A stretch of 11,372 nucleotides of DNA from JAEUKQ01 sp964414755 (GTDB lineage: Bacteria > Pseudomonadota > Alphaproteobacteria > JAEUKQ01), in contig CAYPXH010000046.1 in assembly GCA_964414755.1 (NCBI GenBank), forward strand, positions 1-11,372. Direction: 5' to 3'. A program made the translations under genes and the position numbers. The notes below the pieces were generated by a model, which ran no database searches, was not told the DNA's origin, and saw only the letters and a program-made list of their open reading frames with translations. Position 1 is the stretch's first letter, and every line of letters begins with the position of its first letter. Of this stretch, positions 1 through 6,108 are shown piece after piece.

Positions 1-38
1 GGTAGCAAGAACGCCATAATCAAAAGAAGTTTTTTCAT
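1..38 (-). CDS. N terminus of a probable exported protein, cut by the window edge
   Basis: Read on the minus strand, an ATG at 38-36 opens a frame reading MKKLLLIMAFLL and then leaves the window. Two lysines followed by an unbroken hydrophobic run is the usual start of a Sec signal peptide or lipoprotein signal. A GGA-containing stretch lies upstream on that strand, so initiation is plausible. Only about 12 codons are visible, so neither function nor family can be named. It points away from the phage head operon, so it belongs to another transcription unit, either a host gene or another cargo gene. It could also be a chance frame. Confidence 0.4.
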   Translation of the reverse strand, partial: MKKLLLIMAFLL

Positions 39-389
39 AATCCATCATCCATGGACAATATTTGGTTCATTTTCCTTAAGAATAAATATATCCAAAACCA
101 CTGAAGCAATTAAATAAGCTATAATTATGGCAAAATTGTGGCAATCAGGCAATTGGTGAATGCCGATGGTTGATATCATCATCACCCTTTTTTTATGGGC
201 AGTTTATAAATATGTCGTCCCTTAACAAAAAAATTATTTCTGTCATAGTCATAATTGTAGGGGTAGGTTATCAACCGACTATTTCACTCCGCTGCCGCTA
301 GGTGTAAACCCATATTTTTTGTTAAGTGCCGGCGTGCATCGTTCTTTTTCGGTATTTCAATCAAAAACTTTTAAAAGACGGGTATTTTC
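39..389. other. AT-rich non-coding gap upstream of the head operon
   Basis: This 351-bp stretch separates the leftward edge gene from the first rightward phage gene. I see no convincing gene in it. It holds a 12-bp inverted repeat (221-232 and 315-326), a small GGTT-ATC-AACC hairpin at 266-276, and a perfect TATAAT at 120-125 with no good -35 box at the right distance. Two tiny hydrophobic frames (166-225 and 212-301) are described under findings. The promoter of the head operon could lie here, but I cannot place it with confidence. Confidence 0.5.
221..326. repeat. 12-bp perfect inverted repeat enclosing 82 bp
   Basis: CTTAACAAAAAA at 221-232 is the exact reverse complement of TTTTTTGTTAAG at 315-326. 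The arms lie in the non-coding gap before the head operon. The arrangement could be the two ends of a very small mobile element, a recombination or attachment site, or a long stem-loop. No target-site duplication is evident at the outer flanks. The A/T tract in each arm makes chance more likely than for a mixed sequence. Confidence 0.5.
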
Positions 390-1055
390 ATGCTGATACC
401 GCTTGATTTTGCCAGCTTGTCTTACGTTGCCCAGCATATGCGTGCCGATGATCGCCGCGAAATTTTTGCCACGCAATGGCAAGACAGCGAATCCCTTTTA
501 GTTGGGCCGCTTTACCATGGTAGTCATATAGCAAAAATTGCGCTTGCTGACGACCAAACACCCATCGCCGCATTGGGTGCGGTTGAAATGTGGCCAGGTG
601 TGTGGTCGGTGTGGATGTTTGCCACCGACCGTTGGCGTGAAGTTGCCAATAAGGTTAGTAAATATCTACGCCAACAATTTATTCCGTTGTTGCTTGAACA
701 ACAAGCCCACCGGGCCGAATGTATGGCCATTGCCGACCGGCCGGTTGTGCATCGCTGGCTTCAGTATTTGGGTGCCAGACCCGAAGCCTTCTTGCGTCAT
801 TACGGCAAGAATCGCGAAGATTTTATACTTTTTTCATGGGAGAGAGAAAATATGTGCAAAGGACCTTTTAAAACACCAAAACCACCCAAACTGCCTGAAG
901 TGCCAACCCGCTCGAACGACGAAATTTTAGCGGCGATGGAAGAGGAACGCCGTCGTGCCCGTTTGGCCAAGGGGCGTTCATCAACCCTACTATCTGCAGA
1001 TGAAAAAACCCTTGGGGCAGCACCATCATACACCAAAAAATTACTGGGGGAATAA
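390..1055 (+). CDS. Phage Gp13-like GNAT-fold protein fused to a small phage protein
   Basis: The 221-residue product has two parts. Residues 1-154 resemble the phage Gp13 / DUF2833 family, which looks like a GNAT acetyltransferase fold: a WPGVWSVWMFATD stretch at about 68-80, then RPVVHRWLQYLGARPEAFLR at about 117-136. Members sit in podovirus structural operons; T7 gp13 is needed for virion assembly. Residues 155-221 look like a separate small phage protein normally found next to it, with a proline-rich start, an EEERRRAR block and a GRSSTLL motif. The join is in frame and an internal start is plausible at residue 155. The start at 390 follows a weak GACGGG-like site. The stop at 1053-1055 abuts the portal ATG, which suggests coupled translation. 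Acetyltransferase activity is not shown. The fold-family call is fairly safe, but the exact role is not. Confidence 0.75.
   Translation: MLIPLDFASLSYVAQHMRADDRREIFATQWQDSESLLVGPLYHGSHIAKIALADDQTPIAALGAVEMWPGVWSVWMFATDRWREVANKVSKYLRQQFIPLLLEQQAHRAECMAIADRPVVHRWLQYLGARPEAFLRHYGKNREDFILFSWERENMCKGPFKTPKPPKLPEVPTRSNDEILAAMEEERRRARLAKGRSSTLLSADEKTLGAAPSYTKKLLGE
838..846 (+). promoter_or_regulatory. Internal ribosome binding site within the first head gene
   Basis: GGGAGAGAG lies inside the coding sequence, and its GGAG core is about 8-10 bases before an in-frame ATG at 852-854. It is purine-rich and better than the site in front of the annotated start at 390. It falls exactly at the boundary between the two domains of the fused protein, as expected if the downstream part is also made alone. 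Confidence 0.5.
852..1055 (+). CDS. Possible separately translated 67-residue small phage protein
   Basis: An ATG in frame with the larger gene, preceded by a good internal ribosome binding site, would give a 67-residue protein beginning MCKGPFKTPKPPKLPEVPTR. Small proteins of this pattern (cysteine near the start, proline-rich segment, charged EEERRRAR helix, G-R-x-S-T-L, short C-terminal tail) occur as stand-alone genes just before the connector gene in podovirus-type phages; this is from family recall, not a search. The product has no membrane segment and its function is unknown. It shares its stop with the long form. Whether it is made independently, only as a fusion, or both cannot be decided from sequence. 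Confidence 0.45.
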   Translation: MCKGPFKTPKPPKLPEVPTRSNDEILAAMEEERRRARLAKGRSSTLLSADEKTLGAAPSYTKKLLGE

Positions 1056-2753
1056 ATGACAGCCACCGAACAACGGGTAGGTGAGCTGATCCGCCGTCAT
1101 GATCAGCTGGCTGCAGAACGATTGCCATTGGAACAACATTGGCAAGAAATAGCCGAACTGGTAAACCCCATGCGTGCGGATTTTACCCTGCCGCTTGGGG
1201 GGCGAGCACCCGGCGACAAACGTCTGCAAAAACAATATGATGGAACAGCCGCCCTTGCGGCCGAGCAATTGGCAGCCGGCTTATGGGGGATGATTACCAA
1301 TTCATCAAATGAATGGTTTAGCCTGCAGGCTCAGGATCATAATTTAAATCAGGAATATGGTGTGCGTCGTTGGCTTGATCAGGCCAGTCGCCGGATGCGA
1401 GATGCTTTTGCAGCGCATGGTGGCCGATTTTACAGCCGGGTGATGGATTTATATGCCGATTTAGTTTGTTTTGGTACGGGTGTTTTTTACGTCGAGGAAA
1501 TGGTTGGGCGGCAAGCCGTGCATTATTCGTGCCGGCCATTAATGGAATGTTTTATTGCTGAAAATGATTGGGGCGAGGTTGACACCGTCATTCGCAAATT
1601 TAGCTGGACAGCGCGTCAGGCCGTGCAACGGTGGGGACAAAATTGTGGCGATAAAATAATCCGTGCCACCGAACAAGAACCAGACCGTAAATTTACCTTT
1701 TTACATGCGGTAATGCCCCGCTCTGATATAGATAGCAGGCGGCTTGATGCGCGTGGCAAGGCTTGGGCTAGCTATTATATTTGCCTTGAAGAAAAACGTT
1801 TATTGGCCGAGGGTGGTTTTCACGAATTTCCCTATATGGTGCCGCGTTGGTCTACCCGTTCACGCGGGGTTTATGGGGACAGTCCAGCCATGTTGGCATT
1901 GGCAGATGTGAAAATGCTAAACGCTATGTCAAAAACCATGATCATTGGGGCACAAAAGGCAGTTGATCCACCATTATTAGCCGCAGATGAAAATGCGGTG
2001 CGCGGCATTCGTACAACACCCGGGGGCATTATTTATGGTGGCCTTGATGCAAATGGCCGCCGTCTATACGAGCCATTGGTAAGTGGTGGTAACCTGAATT
2101 TAGGTCTTGAAATCGAAGAACAGCGCCGTACAGCCATTCGCGAAGCTTTTTTTTATTCGCTGATGTTGTTGGTGCAGCAGCCCAACCAAACCGCAACCGA
2201 GGTTTTGGTAAGGCAAGAAGAAAAACTGCGCCTAATGGGGCCGCATTTAGGGCGACTGCAATGCGAATTTTTGGATCCCCTTATTGAACGGCAATATAAT
2301 ATTATGGCTCGTGCTGGTGCTTTTGCACCAATGCCATTGATTATGCAGCAAACATCAGGGGTACGGGTGGAATATGTATCGCCCTTGGCGCGGGCACAAA
2401 AATCCAGCGAGGGTAGTGCCATTTTACGGGCGGTTGAAGCCTTGGCACCATTGGCGCAATTAGACCCATCGGTGATGGATAATATTGATACCGATGCTTA
2501 TGCCCGCGCCATTTTGGATGCTTTCGGTGCACCAGCCCGGATTTTGCGTGACCCACAAGCGGTGCAGGAACTGCGCGATAATCGTCAACAGCAACAAGGG
2601 GTGCAAAAAATGCTTGGGGCTGCTGTTCCCGTGGCGGGTGCTATGCGCAATTTATCACAAGCGGGCGTGCCAGTTGCCGATATGGTTGGGGCAATTGATC
2701 AGGTAATCCCATTAAGTGCAGAACAGAACCCTAATATACAAAACCAACTTTAG
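1056..2753 (+). CDS. Head-tail connector (portal) protein, podovirus type
   Basis: The 565-residue product matches the head-to-tail connecting protein family (Head-tail_con, T7 gp8 type). It would form the dodecameric ring at one vertex through which DNA enters and leaves, and to which the short tail attaches. Visible landmarks are an N-terminal helix with RHDQLAAERLPLEQHW (14-29), the core segment YGDSPAMLALADVKMLNAM (273-291), the conserved TATEVLVRQEEKLRLMGP helix (379-396) followed by LDPLIER, and VEYVSPLARAQK (438-449). The C terminus is glutamine-rich (about 510-516), which is common in this family. Length is normal for the family and no break is seen. The ATG directly follows the upstream stop, with a GGGGGA ribosome binding site before it. 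The Bbp19-like gene follows after 13 bp. Confidence 0.93.
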   Translation: MTATEQRVGELIRRHDQLAAERLPLEQHWQEIAELVNPMRADFTLPLGGRAPGDKRLQKQYDGTAALAAEQLAAGLWGMITNSSNEWFSLQAQDHNLNQEYGVRRWLDQASRRMRDAFAAHGGRFYSRVMDLYADLVCFGTGVFYVEEMVGRQAVHYSCRPLMECFIAENDWGEVDTVIRKFSWTARQAVQRWGQNCGDKIIRATEQEPDRKFTFLHAVMPRSDIDSRRLDARGKAWASYYICLEEKRLLAEGGFHEFPYMVPRWSTRSRGVYGDSPAMLALADVKMLNAMSKTMIIGAQKAVDPPLLAADENAVRGIRTTPGGIIYGGLDANGRRLYEPLVSGGNLNLGLEIEEQRRTAIREAFFYSLMLLVQQPNQTATEVLVRQEEKLRLMGPHLGRLQCEFLDPLIERQYNIMARAGAFAPMPLIMQQTSGVRVEYVSPLARAQKSSEGSAILRAVEALAPLAQLDPSVMDNIDTDAYARAILDAFGAPARILRDPQAVQELRDNRQQQQGVQKMLGAAVPVAGAMRNLSQAGVPVADMVGAIDQVIPLSAEQNPNIQNQL

Positions 2754-2766
2754 GAAAGAATAACAC

Positions 2767-3054
2767 ATGACAATACATAAAAAATCGGGAATGGAATGGT
2801 TACACCGATTGTTTGGCCCCGAAGGGGCATCTGCAGTTGCCCAGGCTTATCACCAACAATTAAGCCCAACCCATCAACAAGGGTGGCTTATCTTGTCTGA
2901 TCTTGCGGCGTACTGTCAGGTGCGCAGCACAAGTTTTAGCACCGATCCTTATCAAACTGCCTTTAACGAGGGGGCGCGGGATGTATTTTTGCATATTGCC
3001 GAGATGCTGGGCATTACCCCTGATGATCTTATTTTACCAAGAAGGGATAACTAA
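2767..3054 (+). CDS. Bbp19-like small phage protein
   Basis: A 95-residue soluble protein between portal and scaffold. The spacing and the motif pattern fit the Bbp19-like phage domain named from Bordetella phage BPP-1: a helix ending in GWLILSDLAAYCQVRSTSF (40-58), then FNEGARDVFLHIAEML (66-81). The FNEGxRxVxLxI signature is the most telling part. The role of the family is not established; its constant place next to portal and scaffold suggests a head-assembly accessory function (inference). A GGAAAGAA ribosome binding site ends about 6 bases before the ATG. Its stop overlaps the next start by one base (TAATG), so the scaffold gene is probably translationally coupled to it. Confidence 0.7.
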   Translation: MTIHKKSGMEWLHRLFGPEGASAVAQAYHQQLSPTHQQGWLILSDLAAYCQVRSTSFSTDPYQTAFNEGARDVFLHIAEMLGITPDDLILPRRDN

Positions 3055-3893
3055 TGACTGATACGTTTCATAACACAAACGCCAATTTGTTACCATCACA
3101 TGTTGCCACCAATGCCAACACCACAGCCCCAAATATGGGGGGTGATTGGATTGAACATTTAGACAGCGAAGCTAAACAATTAGTTCAAGTTAAGGGGTAT
3201 CGCACCCCAAATGACTTGGTGAAGGCATATATACATGCGGAACGGGCAATTGGTTCGGAAAAAATTGCCATCCCTGGTAAAGAAGCCAAGGCCGAAGATT
3301 GGATGCCCGTATGGAATAAACTGGGGCGTCCCGTAAAACCCGAGGGTTATGATTTTAAAAAACCGGAAGGTTATGGCAATTATAACGACGAATTAGCTGG
3401 CTGGTACCGTCAGGCAGCCCATCAGGCTGGCTTAACCGCCCGCCAGGCTGCGGCATTGCACGACCGTTTTGTTCAGCAAATGACCCAGGCCGAAAAAAAC
3501 CAGCTGCAACAAATTGAAATCAACCGTGAAAAAGTTGAACAGGAATTACAACAAGAGTGGGGGATAAATTTTGATGCGCATGTTGCGGTCGCGCGCCGTG
3601 CAGCACGATTGCTGGCCGATAGCCCAAATATGATTGAACAATTGGAACAGGCAATAGGTGGTCCGCAATTATTACGGCTTTTTTACCGGCTGGGGCAGCG
3701 GTTGGGCGAAGATAATTTGGCCGGCGGTAGCGGGGCAGGAGGTGGGCGCTTGTCCGCCGGGCAAGCCCAAGCTGAAATTGCCAGGTTACAGGGCGATGGT
3801 GATTTTCAAAAAAAATGGCTGGATAAAAGCCACCCGGAACATGAATTTGCCCTACGTCGCCTACAAGATTTACATCGGATGATGCCAGGATAA
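3054..3893 (+). CDS. Phage capsid assembly scaffolding protein
   Basis: The 279-residue product has the layout of podovirus scaffolds that sit just before the capsid gene. A disordered N terminus (1-30) is followed by a motif block with GYRTPNDLVKAYIHAERAIG (48-67) and WNKLGRPVKPEGYDF (87-101). A long helical, glutamine/glutamate-rich section (about 115-200) is likely coiled coil, then a glycine-rich hinge GGSGAGGG (224-231). The C-terminal helix hairpin (about 233-279) contains FQKKWLDKSHPEHE (251-264). Such proteins guide capsid subunits into a procapsid and leave before or during DNA packaging; the basic C-terminal helices usually contact the coat protein. In close relatives the capsid gene follows directly, whereas here an enzyme gene and a structured non-coding stretch intervene. 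No frameshift is seen. Confidence 0.82.
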   Translation: MTDTFHNTNANLLPSHVATNANTTAPNMGGDWIEHLDSEAKQLVQVKGYRTPNDLVKAYIHAERAIGSEKIAIPGKEAKAEDWMPVWNKLGRPVKPEGYDFKKPEGYGNYNDELAGWYRQAAHQAGLTARQAAALHDRFVQQMTQAEKNQLQQIEINREKVEQELQQEWGINFDAHVAVARRAARLLADSPNMIEQLEQAIGGPQLLRLFYRLGQRLGEDNLAGGSGAGGGRLSAGQAQAEIARLQGDGDFQKKWLDKSHPEHEFALRRLQDLHRMMPG

Positions 3894-3920
3894 CTTGTTG
3901 CTATCATTGGATAAAAGCCA
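3820..3920 (+). repeat. 13-bp direct repeat across the end of the scaffold gene
   Basis: TGGATAAAAGCCA occurs at 3820-3832, inside the scaffold gene where it encodes part of WLDKSH, and again at 3908-3920, just beyond the stop codon. The copies start 88 bp apart, and the sequence after them shows only scattered similarity. The second copy lies at the left boundary of the inserted enzyme gene, so it could be a scar of partial duplication of the scaffold 3' end when foreign DNA entered. Coincidence is possible. Confidence 0.5.
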
Positions 3921-3974
3921 TATGGTGAAAATAGTCGATTGTAAGTTTCTGTGATAATTATGGGGAATTTTGCT

Positions 3975-4382
3975 ATGGAAGTAGCTGTTACAAAACAAAA
4001 AGCCAAAAAAATTTATCACGGTGGTTGTTTGTGCGGTGCTATTCGATTCGAAGCTTCCGCACTACCGGAAAAGCCCCATACATGTTCTTGCAAAATGTGC
4101 CAGCGTCATACGGGAGCTTTAACTACGGCTTGGGTTGAATTTCCTAAGGATTCCATCAAATGGGTTGGGTCGGGTGGAAAGCCTGCTTTATATAGGTCAT
4201 CTACCGGTTCAAGTCGGGCTTTTTGCCCCGTTTGCGGCAGCAGCTTGGGGGCGGTTGATGACCAACCGGTTATTGCGTTGTTGCTAGGGGTGTTTGATTC
4301 CGCAGGCCGCAAAGAATTCACACCAACCTATCATTCATTTCGCACAGGTCGCCCCAAATGGTGGCATGTTGAGATTAGCTAA
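3975..4382 (+). CDS. GFA-family zinc enzyme (CENP-V/GFA domain)
   Basis: The 135-residue product belongs to the glutathione-dependent formaldehyde-activating (GFA/CENP-V) family. Both zinc-binding sets are intact: C18-x-C20 (in GGCLCGAIRFE) with C84-x2-C87 (FCPVCGSSLG) would make the structural site, and C37-x-C39-x2-C42 (HTCSCKMCQRHTG) the second, catalytic-type site. The founding member, Paracoccus Gfa, was described as joining formaldehyde to glutathione, but most family members have no proven substrate, so that reaction should not be assumed. I chose the ATG at 3975 because GGGGA lies 8 bases upstream; alternatives are ATG 3960 and GTG 3951. It is a cytosolic, bacterial-type gene lying between scaffold and capsid in the phage direction, so it is best seen as cargo that could be co-transcribed with the head genes. 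Confidence 0.88.
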   Translation: MEVAVTKQKAKKIYHGGCLCGAIRFEASALPEKPHTCSCKMCQRHTGALTTAWVEFPKDSIKWVGSGGKPALYRSSTGSSRAFCPVCGSSLGAVDDQPVIALLLGVFDSAGRKEFTPTYHSFRTGRPKWWHVEIS

Positions 4383-4500
4383 GAAGATCGTCGTTTTCGA
4401 CATCACCTGAAAATATGTTTCTTAGTGCAATTATGAATTCTTAAAATCGATCTTTGGACATTTTCCATACAAACGCTTTTGAAATACTTTTCATAAGTTT

Positions 4501-4645
4501 CACCGGCCGATGAGCGTTGCGGATACACCGGCCGCCGGTGACCGGTTCCGCTGACCGCCTGAAAGCAGGCCGCAAGGATTGCCCGTAGGGCTTCCAACAG
4601 GATCGGCGCATGATCCAGGATGGGTCCGGCACAAGCTGGGCACCC
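4501..4645 (+). ncRNA. Candidate structured RNA leader upstream of the capsid gene
   Basis: The 306-bp gap 4383-4688 has no convincing gene. Its first part is AT-rich, but 4501-4645 is clearly GC-rich and packs successive stem-loops: CACCGG-CCG-CCGGTG (4526-4540), GCCTG-AAAG-CAGGC (4557-4570), GCCC-GTA-GGGC (4581-4591, with GGA/TCC outer pairing), GGATC-7 nt-GATCC (4600-4616), and a longer one pairing GGGT/ACCC outside CCGGC-ACAA-GCTGG (4622-4645). A CACCGGCCG direct repeat sits at 4501-4509 and 4526-4534. No T-run follows the last stem, so it does not look like a terminator. It could be a cis-regulatory leader of the capsid mRNA, an independent small RNA, or the remnant of a palindromic or mobile element. 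I recognise no known RNA family. Confidence 0.4.
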
Positions 4646-4670
4646 CCTCTGAGTCATTATATTCACATCT

Positions 4671-4688
4671 AATGCTCGGGAGGCATTC
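4671..4688 (+). promoter_or_regulatory. Capsid gene ribosome binding site in a small hairpin loop
   Basis: CGGGAGG (4677-4683) is a strong Shine-Dalgarno sequence that supports the ATG at 4689. It is flanked by AATGC (4671-4675) and GCATT (4683-4687), which can pair to present most of the site in a 7-base loop. The stem is short and mostly A-T, so it may be only a weak switch. It could keep the site open or serve as a protein-binding operator; neither is shown. Confidence 0.5.
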
Positions 4689-5549
4689 ATGAGTTTTCAA
4701 ATCGATACATCGTTTGTTAAGCAGTATAGCAGCACCCTGCAATATTTGGTGCAGCAAAAAGGGTCGCGCTTGCGCAGCCTGGTGCGCCAGGAAATGCTTA
4801 GCGGCGAAGAATGTTATTTTGACCAGATTGGGGCAACCGAGGCACAGGAAAAAACCGCCCGCCACGGCGATAGCCCACTAATCTCTACCCCCCACAGCAG
4901 GCGCCGGGTGAACCAGCGCGACTTTGAATGGGGTGATATGGTGGATAAGCCCGATAAAGTCAAGCTTTTGGTTGATCCGGCATCGCATTATTTGCAATCG
5001 GCCATGTGGTCGCTTGGCCGCAGGTTGGATGACGTGATTATCGAGGCAGCACTTGGTACGGCGTTCACTGGCAAAAATGGCTCGGTTGCTGTATCGTTGC
5101 CGGCCGCACAAAAAATTGCGGTTGGTGCTTCTGGTTTAACGCTGGCAAAATTATTTGAAGCCAAGGAAAAGCTTGATGCAGCCGAGGTTGATCCCGACGA
5201 GCCACGTTACATTGCGGTAACAGCACGACAAATTACCAATTTGCTCAATACAACCGAGGTTAAATCGGCCGATTACAACTCGATTAAGGCTTTAGTACAA
5301 GGGCAAATTGATAGCTTCATGGGGTTTAAATTCGTTACCACCCAGCGTTTACCCAAAGATGTTGCCGGCGACCGGCAAGTTATTGCCTGGGCGCAAAATG
5401 GGTTGTTGGTGGCGGTTGGGCACGATATGCAAGGCCAAATTGCACCGCGCGCCGATAAAAGCTTTTCCACCTATGTCTATGCCTGTCTTTCTTGTGGTGC
5501 AAGCCGAATGGAAGAACAAAAAATTATTGAAATTGCCTGTAAGGAGTAA
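4689..5549 (+). CDS. Major capsid protein
   Basis: The 286-residue product matches the phage capsid family common in BPP-1-like and related podovirus prophages (Phage_capsid_2 type; HK97 fold expected). Diagnostic segments are the N-terminal helix (7-36), GEECYFDQIG (39-48), the conserved HGDSPLISTPHSRRRV block (59-74) followed by FEWGDMVDKPDKVKLLVDP (79-97), and the LGRRLDDVIIEAALGTAFTG region (about 108-127). Hundreds of copies would build the icosahedral shell on the scaffold. The ATG is fixed by a strong GGGAGG site. The gene is separated from the scaffold gene by about 0.8 kb of cargo and structured DNA. Its 3' end carries AAGGAG (5541-5546), which serves the next gene, so the two are co-translated. 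No break is seen. Confidence 0.9.
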   Translation: MSFQIDTSFVKQYSSTLQYLVQQKGSRLRSLVRQEMLSGEECYFDQIGATEAQEKTARHGDSPLISTPHSRRRVNQRDFEWGDMVDKPDKVKLLVDPASHYLQSAMWSLGRRLDDVIIEAALGTAFTGKNGSVAVSLPAAQKIAVGASGLTLAKLFEAKEKLDAAEVDPDEPRYIAVTARQITNLLNTTEVKSADYNSIKALVQGQIDSFMGFKFVTTQRLPKDVAGDRQVIAWAQNGLLVAVGHDMQGQIAPRADKSFSTYVYACLSCGASRMEEQKIIEIACKE

Positions 5550-5555
5550 CACATC

Positions 5556-5981
5556 ATGGCAACATCTTATGGACTACAAATGAACAAGCTGCGCAACCAG
5601 CGTCCACAAATTTTGCCGGAAGTGGGCGATGTGGGCGGACGGGTGCGTTGCTTTAATGAAAAAATCATCTTGAACGGTCAAGCAATTGGCGATGTAATCG
5701 AGGCTGGTTTTCTGCCGCGTGGTGCCAGGTTGTTATACGGCGTACTGAATAGCGATACTAGCCTGGGTACCAGCACGTTGGCAATTGGTATTAATGGTGT
5801 TCCCAATAAATATATGGTACCCGATACCTTAACCAATGCCGATATGCCCCTGTTATTTGGGCGCACCCTAAGCGTTGGCGAATCCTTAACAGCCGATGAG
5901 ATAGTGGTGGTCACCGTTGGTGCCGCAGCCTTGACGGTGGGCGGGGTGCTGCGCTTACAGCTTTTCTACACGCTTGATTAA
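5556..5981 (+). CDS. Probable head decoration (cement) protein
   Basis: A 141-residue protein encoded 6 bp after the capsid gene, with AAGGAG 9 bases before its ATG. The N-terminal 35 residues are basic and polar (MNKLRNQRPQILPEVGD). The rest is rich in beta-forming segments with repeated glycine-turn patterns: IILNGQAIGDVIEAG (45-59), LLYGVLNSDTSLGTSTLAIGI (67-87), then LFGRTLSVGESLTADEIVVVTVGAAALTVGG. This all-beta pattern, the size and the position directly after the capsid gene fit a capsid-stabilising protein. BPP-1 has a jelly-roll cement protein (Bbp16) next to its coat protein, but I cannot claim homology to it from sequence. A head-closure or fibre-like role is less likely. A terminator follows, closing the head unit. 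Confidence 0.6.
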   Translation: MATSYGLQMNKLRNQRPQILPEVGDVGGRVRCFNEKIILNGQAIGDVIEAGFLPRGARLLYGVLNSDTSLGTSTLAIGINGVPNKYMVPDTLTNADMPLLFGRTLSVGESLTADEIVVVTVGAAALTVGGVLRLQLFYTLD

Positions 5982-5988
5982 ATATTAA

Positions 5989-6029
5989 ATGATGGTGGGG
6001 TGGCTAACCGCCCCATCATTGTTCTTTTA
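5989..6029 (+). terminator. Intrinsic terminator after the head genes
   Basis: A stem with GGGGTGG (5997-6003) and CCGCCCC (6008-6014) around a CTAA loop is extended by ATGAT (5989-5993) and ATCAT (6015-6019) with a 3-base bulge. A T-rich tail, TTGTTCTTTT, follows. The inner stem has one G-T pair. It lies 8 bp after the stop codon of the putative decoration gene and separates the head operon from the cargo block. Confidence 0.8.
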
Positions 6030-6044
6030 ATGTTCCGAATATTC

Positions 6045-6073
6045 TTGCAAAAACCGCAAAGCAATAGTATCTT
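6045..6073 (+). promoter_or_regulatory. Candidate promoter for the Panacea/membrane-protein pair
   Basis: TTGCAA (6045-6050) and TATCTT (6068-6073) are separated by 17 bases. Each box matches four of six sigma-70 consensus positions. The pair lies just after the terminator of the head operon and about 35 bases before the ATG of the Panacea gene, which is where an independent cargo promoter is expected. Confidence 0.4.
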
Positions 6074-6108
6074 TTAAAAGAAAGTGAAAGTCGTTGGAAC
6101 CAATTAAT

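Noticed and set aside
120..125. Perfect TATAAT box as a promoter for the head operon
   Set aside because: No acceptable -35 box lies 16-18 bases upstream, and the box is 265 bases from the gene in very AT-rich DNA.
3951..3974. Longer N terminus for the GFA protein (GTG 3951 or ATG 3960)
   Set aside because: The GGGGA site fits ATG 3975, and the extra eight residues lie outside the conserved domain.
4454..4490. TTGGACA and downstream AT-rich boxes as a capsid promoter
   Set aside because: No -10 box of reasonable quality lies at a normal distance from the -35-like sequence.
4510..4554. A 14-codon frame (MSVADTPAAGDRFR) inside the structured leader, as a possible leader peptide
   Set aside because: There is no ribosome binding site before its ATG, and it overlaps the first hairpin. 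Nothing supports translation.
4403..4690. A 95-codon leftward open frame across the gap before the capsid gene
   Set aside because: It is antisense to the capsid ribosome binding site and start, has no upstream ribosome binding site, spans two DNA stretches of very different composition, and matches no family I know. The hairpin content explains the region better.
4500..4865. Leftward frames overlapping the capsid gene and other long frames opposite the portal and tail genes
   Set aside because: They are antisense shadows of clearly identified genes and have no recognisable product.
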